NCBI GenBank assembly: GCA_023382055.1
Contig: JAMCQN010000119.1
Location: 1-52,570, forward strand
Direction: 5' to 3'
Source: Chloroflexota bacterium
GTDB lineage: Bacteria > Chloroflexota > Anaerolineae > J036 > Brachytrichaceae
Length of the DNA stretch: 52,570 nt
The position numbers were made by a program, and so were the translations under genes. Of this stretch, positions 49,664 through 52,570 are shown in pieces (positions within the stretch are counted from its first letter, which is position 1; the number at the start of each line of letters is the position of its first letter). The notes under the pieces were generated by a model. It was given only the letters and a program-made list of their open reading frames with translations. It ran no database searches and was not told where the DNA came from.

Positions 49664-50290
49664 CTATTGAGCTGACTTTGTAACGTGCAAAACCAGCCCA
49701 TCGACCTGATCCACGACGACAGGTGTGCCCTGCGCCAGTGGCTCATTGGATTTGACAGTCCACAATTCGCTGCCGATCAGCGCTGACCCGGTCAACTGGT
49801 TAGAGGCATTCAGTTCCACCCTGACAATACCGGTGCTGCCCTTCAGATTCTGTATACCGGTCTTGGGTCGGATACGCATGGCTAGAATGGCGCGGTTGAC
49901 GCCAAACGTAAAGAACGCCAGCGACCCGAGTGTCACGAGGCCGATCAGCCATAACGATACACCCTCCTGGGTTGCTGTTGGCACGAACAGGAACAGCGAC
50001 CCGGTACCCAGCAGCAACGCGCCCCCTATCGCAATGGCGCCGCTCTGCAGCTTAAGATCCATGATAAACGCCCCAATACCCAATAGGATCAAAGCCAGTC
50101 CGGCGAAGTACACGTCCAGTTGGGATAGACCGATGATCGCCAGGATGAGACACAGAACAGCCGAGATTTCCACAATCCCGGTTCCCGGCACAGCAAAGGC
50201 GAGTATGGCGAGGAAGAGTCCCGTCACCAGCAATACATACGCGATATTCGGGTTGCGCAGCGTGTCGAGTATTATCTGACCGATGTCCAT
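49664..50290 (-). CDS. NfeD-like membrane protein (short form)
   Basis: A 208-residue protein from ATG 50290. It has several membrane helices (IAYVLLVTGLFLAILAF; VLCLILAIIGLSQLDVYFAG; AIAIGGALLLGTGSLFLFV; LWLIGLVTLGSLAFFTFGV) and a C-terminal OB-fold NfeD domain (KGSTGIVRVELNASNQLTG; VVVDQVDGLVLHV). The ClpP-like protease domain of long NfeD proteins is absent. NfeD partners with stomatin/flotillin proteins in membrane-domain organisation, as with the gene that follows directly. Confidence 0.87.
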   Translation of the reverse strand: MDIGQIILDTLRNPNIAYVLLVTGLFLAILAFAVPGTGIVEISAVLCLILAIIGLSQLDVYFAGLALILLGIGAFIMDLKLQSGAIAIGGALLLGTGSLFLFVPTATQEGVSLWLIGLVTLGSLAFFTFGVNRAILAMRIRPKTGIQNLKGSTGIVRVELNASNQLTGSALIGSELWTVKSNEPLAQGTPVVVDQVDGLVLHVTKSAQ

Positions 50291-50494
50291 ATAACGCCTA
50301 TCCTTGCGTATGGACAAGCCGGGTAGTCTACCGACTATCGTACGGTCTGTCTCATGCGTTTAACGGTCGCCCGACCATAGCTGGTGTCACGCAGGTATTG
50401 TTTTCTCAAGCAACCAATAACACCGGCGCCAGTTGGTAAACACCGCGGATATGCAATCCAGGGAACGGTCTATGTTTGTCAGTGTTTACCAGCA

Positions 50495-50519
50495 AGGCAG
50501 ATGCACAGGGCATCTGCCT
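50495..50519 (-). terminator. hairpin downstream of pspA
   Basis: GGCAGATGC pairs with GCATCTGCC around a 5-nt loop, 9-10 bp. It lies in the 257-nt gap between the pspA stop and nfeD. On the minus strand it is followed only by TTGCTGG, so termination may be partial, letting some transcription run into nfeD. No other gene is seen in 50318-50547. Confidence 0.4.
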
Positions 50520-50547
50520 GTGTAGCGCGCCAGAGGCGCTAAATAAC

Positions 50548-51246
50548 CTAGTTGCCCTGGCTCTGGCTTTGGCTCAAACCCAGCCTGCGCTTGCGTTCCT
50601 CAAGCTGCGCGTCGAGTTCCCCACGCCCGAGGGTCTCATCCATCTGCTGGTCCAGACCGGAAGCGCTGATCTCCGACTCTGCGCTGGCTTTGTCGAGGCG
50701 TGTGCGGATGGATTCAGCCATGCGCGCCACATCGGTATCGCCAGCGCCGGACAGGTCGTCCAGCGATTTGATCGTCTTGTTGGTGATCTCCTTGGCGCGC
50801 GCCAGGTCGAGTAACGCCGACATTTCCTCGCGCTGTTGCTTGATCGTTGACAGCTTCGCCTGCAGTTTCAGACGCGCATCCAGAAGAGACTGATATTCTT
50901 TCTGCTCGCGATCCAGTTGAGCCGCGTAGGTTTCGGCAGTCGACTTGATCGAGTTCAGTTTGGACTGCGCGGCGCGCGCGAGATCCTCCTTGCCCTGGCC
51001 GAGAAAAAGGTCGATGTTGTGGTCAAGTTCCTGCTGCTGCTTGACATAGTCATCGCGTTTGCGCTGCAAGGTCTTTACCTGTCCGCCCACGGTTGCTGCG
51101 GCATCCTCCAGAGCATCCAGGTTATTCTCGACATCGCGTATGTACTGGTCGATCACCGCCATTGAGTTTGCCTGAAGCGCCGAGTCCACTAAGGCATGCA
51201 GATTAGCTTTGATCAGTGTCTGAACCTTGTCCAAGAGCGAGGCCAT
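50548..51246 (-). CDS. pspA: PspA/IM30 family protein
   Basis: A 232-residue, almost entirely helical coiled-coil protein. The N-terminal amphipathic segment is MASLLDKVQTLIKANLHALV, then ALQANSMAVIDQYIRDVENN and long heptad-rich helices (QQELDHNIDLFLGQGKEDLA). The end is LEERKRRLGLSQSQSQGN. PspA/IM30 proteins are bacterial ESCRT-III relatives that assemble on stressed membranes. The NSMAVIDQYIRD region matches the PspA signature around helix 1. GGAGG lies about 8 nt before the ATG. A closely related second copy lies upstream at the window edge. Confidence 0.92.
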   Translation of the reverse strand: MASLLDKVQTLIKANLHALVDSALQANSMAVIDQYIRDVENNLDALEDAAATVGGQVKTLQRKRDDYVKQQQELDHNIDLFLGQGKEDLARAAQSKLNSIKSTAETYAAQLDREQKEYQSLLDARLKLQAKLSTIKQQREEMSALLDLARAKEITNKTIKSLDDLSGAGDTDVARMAESIRTRLDKASAESEISASGLDQQMDETLGRGELDAQLEERKRRLGLSQSQSQGN

Positions 51247-51461
51247 GTTTTTATCCTCCGAACCGTGTTTTATTGACGTGTGTAGGCTATCAGAAATCAG
51301 CTCACGAAAGCGCCCGCCAGATGCTTTCGTGAAAGATTATAGCAGTCACAGGCGGAATTCATGACATCGTGCTGACAGATAGCCAATCCGCGTGCTATGA
51401 CCGATCCACCGGTGCAGCCGTTACCCAGCGTACCTTGCTTCGGTCCGCTTGAGGTGGAAAT
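51247..51461. other. 215-nt gap upstream of pspA
   Basis: It contains the pspA ribosome binding site GGAGGATAAAAAC and the presumed pspA promoter, but no clear -10/-35 pair or operator is visible. A short inverted repeat, CGAAAGC-x-GCTTTCG (GAAAGC near 51305 and GCTTTC near 51324), is present. Confidence 0.4.
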
Positions 51462-52160
51462 TCATGTTTGCACCGGTGACGCCACGCTTATAAATGCTGA
51501 TTGTGTCTGATCCAGCGCGGCAATCTGGCTTGCCAGGCTATCCTGCAGGCGCTGCGCTCCTGCTGCATCGATGTCGCGACCATCGAGAAACAAGATCAGA
51601 GAGTAAACCATTCCCAGTATGCTCAGTGTTTCCTCTAGCTGCTGTGCTATCGTGTCGATTGCCCCGATAGAGTCTGCGGTGCTTCCCATTTCGCCAGACA
51701 GTCTTGAAGGCTCCGGCGCGATGTTATCGCTGTCTGCCAGGCCAGGAACGATAATATCGCCTGACCCTTCCGGTTGGTTACCGTCTCCATCCATGCCGGC
51801 CTGTCTGTCCGCAGCAGGCTGTTTGACCGCATCCAGTTGGACGGCGACCTGATACATACGCCTTACACATTGTCCAACCTGGCGCGCGATTTCCTGCAGC
51901 AGTTCACACGCTGGAATTCCGTTCGGTCGATCTATGGCTGTGCGAATGCGCTCACGATACAGTAGCGCCTGTCTGACTACAGTCCGCAGATACGGAGAAT
52001 GCACAAGGCTGATATCGCAATCTCCGTCTGAAATGCCCAGGGTGTTTTGCAGTGCTGGCTGCACGCCATCGGAAGCGTATAACGATGACCGGCCGTTCGT
52101 TGGTCCGAAAACGATACTGTGGAGTATCTTCAGGAAGCGTCCCGGTTGTTGATCACTCAT
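51462..52160 (-). CDS. unknown helical protein between two pspA genes
   Basis: A 232-residue protein, MSDQQPGRFLKILHSIVFGP at the start. Predicted helical blocks (VRQALLYRERIRTAID; LLQEIARQVGQCVRRMYQVA; IDTIAQQLEETLSILGMVYS) flank a polar, acidic linker (about residues 115-165, GDGNQPEGSGDIIVPGLADS). One block (ILGMVYSLILFLDG) is hydrophobic enough to touch a membrane. No family recognised. Its ATG overlaps the stop of the upstream PspA-like gene (ATGAGTGA, 8 nt) without a ribosome binding site, so it is made by translational coupling and probably works with PspA. Confidence 0.65.
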   Translation of the reverse strand: MSDQQPGRFLKILHSIVFGPTNGRSSLYASDGVQPALQNTLGISDGDCDISLVHSPYLRTVVRQALLYRERIRTAIDRPNGIPACELLQEIARQVGQCVRRMYQVAVQLDAVKQPAADRQAGMDGDGNQPEGSGDIIVPGLADSDNIAPEPSRLSGEMGSTADSIGAIDTIAQQLEETLSILGMVYSLILFLDGRDIDAAGAQRLQDSLASQIAALDQTQSAFISVASPVQT

Positions 52161-52570
52161 GGGTACTATTTTTGATCTGGCTAAGTCCTAGACGACGTTT
52201 TCGTTCTTCCAGTTGGACATCGAGTTCCCCGCCGCTGATGGCTGTTTCCGTTTGCTGGTCGAGGTCGCCGGCGCTGATCTCCGATTGCGCGCTCGCTTTA
52301 TCCAGGCGTGAGCGTATCGACTCCGCCATGCGGGCTACATCCGCATCGCCCGAACCACTCAGGTCGTCCAGAGATCGGATCGTCCTGACAGTGACTTCCC
52401 TGGCGCGTGCAAGCTCGATTAACGCGGCCATTTCCTCGCGTTGCTGCTTGATTGTGGTGAGTTTAGCCTGCAGCTTCAACCGCGCATCGAGCAGCGACTT
52501 ATATTCTGTCTGTTCGCGAATAAGCTGCACACGATAATTCTCTGCCGTACTCGCGATTGAGTTCAATTTA
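52153..52570 (-). CDS. PspA/IM30 paralogue, N-terminus beyond window
   Basis: Only the C-terminal part (about 138 residues) is in the window; the frame is open at the edge. It aligns closely with residues from about 98 of the other PspA: LNSIASTAENYRVQLIREQT, LLDARLKLQAKLTTIKQQRE, LDDLSGSGDADVARMAESIR and ELDVQLEERKRRLGLSQIKN. It lacks the Ser/Gln tail of the other copy and ends in KNSTHE. The internal ATG at 52566 is not a real start. It is the first visible gene of the minus-strand membrane-stress run. Confidence 0.88.
   Translation of the reverse strand, partial: KLNSIASTAENYRVQLIREQTEYKSLLDARLKLQAKLTTIKQQREEMAALIELARAREVTVRTIRSLDDLSGSGDADVARMAESIRSRLDKASAQSEISAGDLDQQTETAISGGELDVQLEERKRRLGLSQIKNSTHE

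Overview
The window is a contiguous bacterial chromosome segment, moderately GC-rich by eye, that is densely packed with mostly housekeeping genes. Several traits suggest a member of the Chloroflexota (Anaerolineae-like): secreted or membrane proteins with long Thr/Pro (TPTPT) linkers, a subtilase ending in a LPVVMR-type tail, an archaeal-like TctA permease, an NadC-NadA-NadB cluster, and an SHMT-GcvT fusion. This assignment is inferred from gene content; no rRNA or other taxonomic marker is present.

Layout. 0.2-4.5 kb: SAM methyltransferase, MaoC hydratase, O-antigen-ligase-like membrane protein and M20 peptidase. 4.6-8.6 kb: a PhyH-type dioxygenase coupled to a coenzyme-B12 diol/glycerol dehydratase whose large and medium subunits are one polypeptide, then the small subunit and a 30-codon relic of an oxidoreductase gene. 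8.6-9.9 kb: YdeI-like protein and CPBP protease. 10-14.8 kb: yebC-ruvC-ruvA, murJ, lipA. 14.9-19.8 kb: lipoprotein esterase, LPG-synthase-like flippase, FAD oxidoreductase, sulfatase. 19.8-24.1 kb: zinc-ribbon/Nudix/GNAT protein, small membrane protein, S41-like lipoprotein that has lost its catalytic pair, DgkA, RlmI-like methyltransferase. 24.1-25.4 kb: ribosomal operon rplU-rpmA-rpmE behind a consensus sigma-70 promoter. 25.4-29.2 kb: TctA permease and unrecognised membrane or secreted proteins, one with a 72-bp tandem duplication. 29.4-33 kb: nadC-nadA-nadB, de novo NAD synthesis. 33-36.1 kb, minus strand: larB-larE-larC, nickel-pincer cofactor synthesis, without larA. 36.3-39.1 kb: SixA-like phosphatase, a small conserved protein, a DUF457-like membrane hydrolase and a frameshifted MBL-fold gene. 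39.1-42 kb, minus strand: subtilisin-like protease and phosphofructokinase. 42.2-48 kb: SHMT-GcvT fusion and RelA/SpoT. 48-52.6 kb, minus strand: PspA paralogue (cut by the window edge), unknown helical protein, PspA, NfeD, SPFH/stomatin, GNAT and tRNA-His.

Genes that appear to work together: nadC/A/B make nicotinate mononucleotide from aspartate; larB/E/C build the nickel-pincer nucleotide; the PspA-NfeD-SPFH set looks like a membrane-stress module; SHMT-GcvT joins the two enzymes that exchange one-carbon units between glycine, serine and tetrahydrofolate.

A recurring regulatory pattern is a TANAAT-like -10 hexamer ending only 7-9 nt before the start codon (maoC, murJ, tctA-like, MBL, subtilase, rlmI-like and a small membrane protein). 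It predicts leaderless mRNAs beside ordinary Shine-Dalgarno-led genes. The most unusual items are the SHMT/GcvT-like/GcvT triple-domain protein, the fused B12 dehydratase next to an oxygenase and without reactivase or shell genes, the S41 pseudo-protease, and the PspA-unknown-PspA arrangement.
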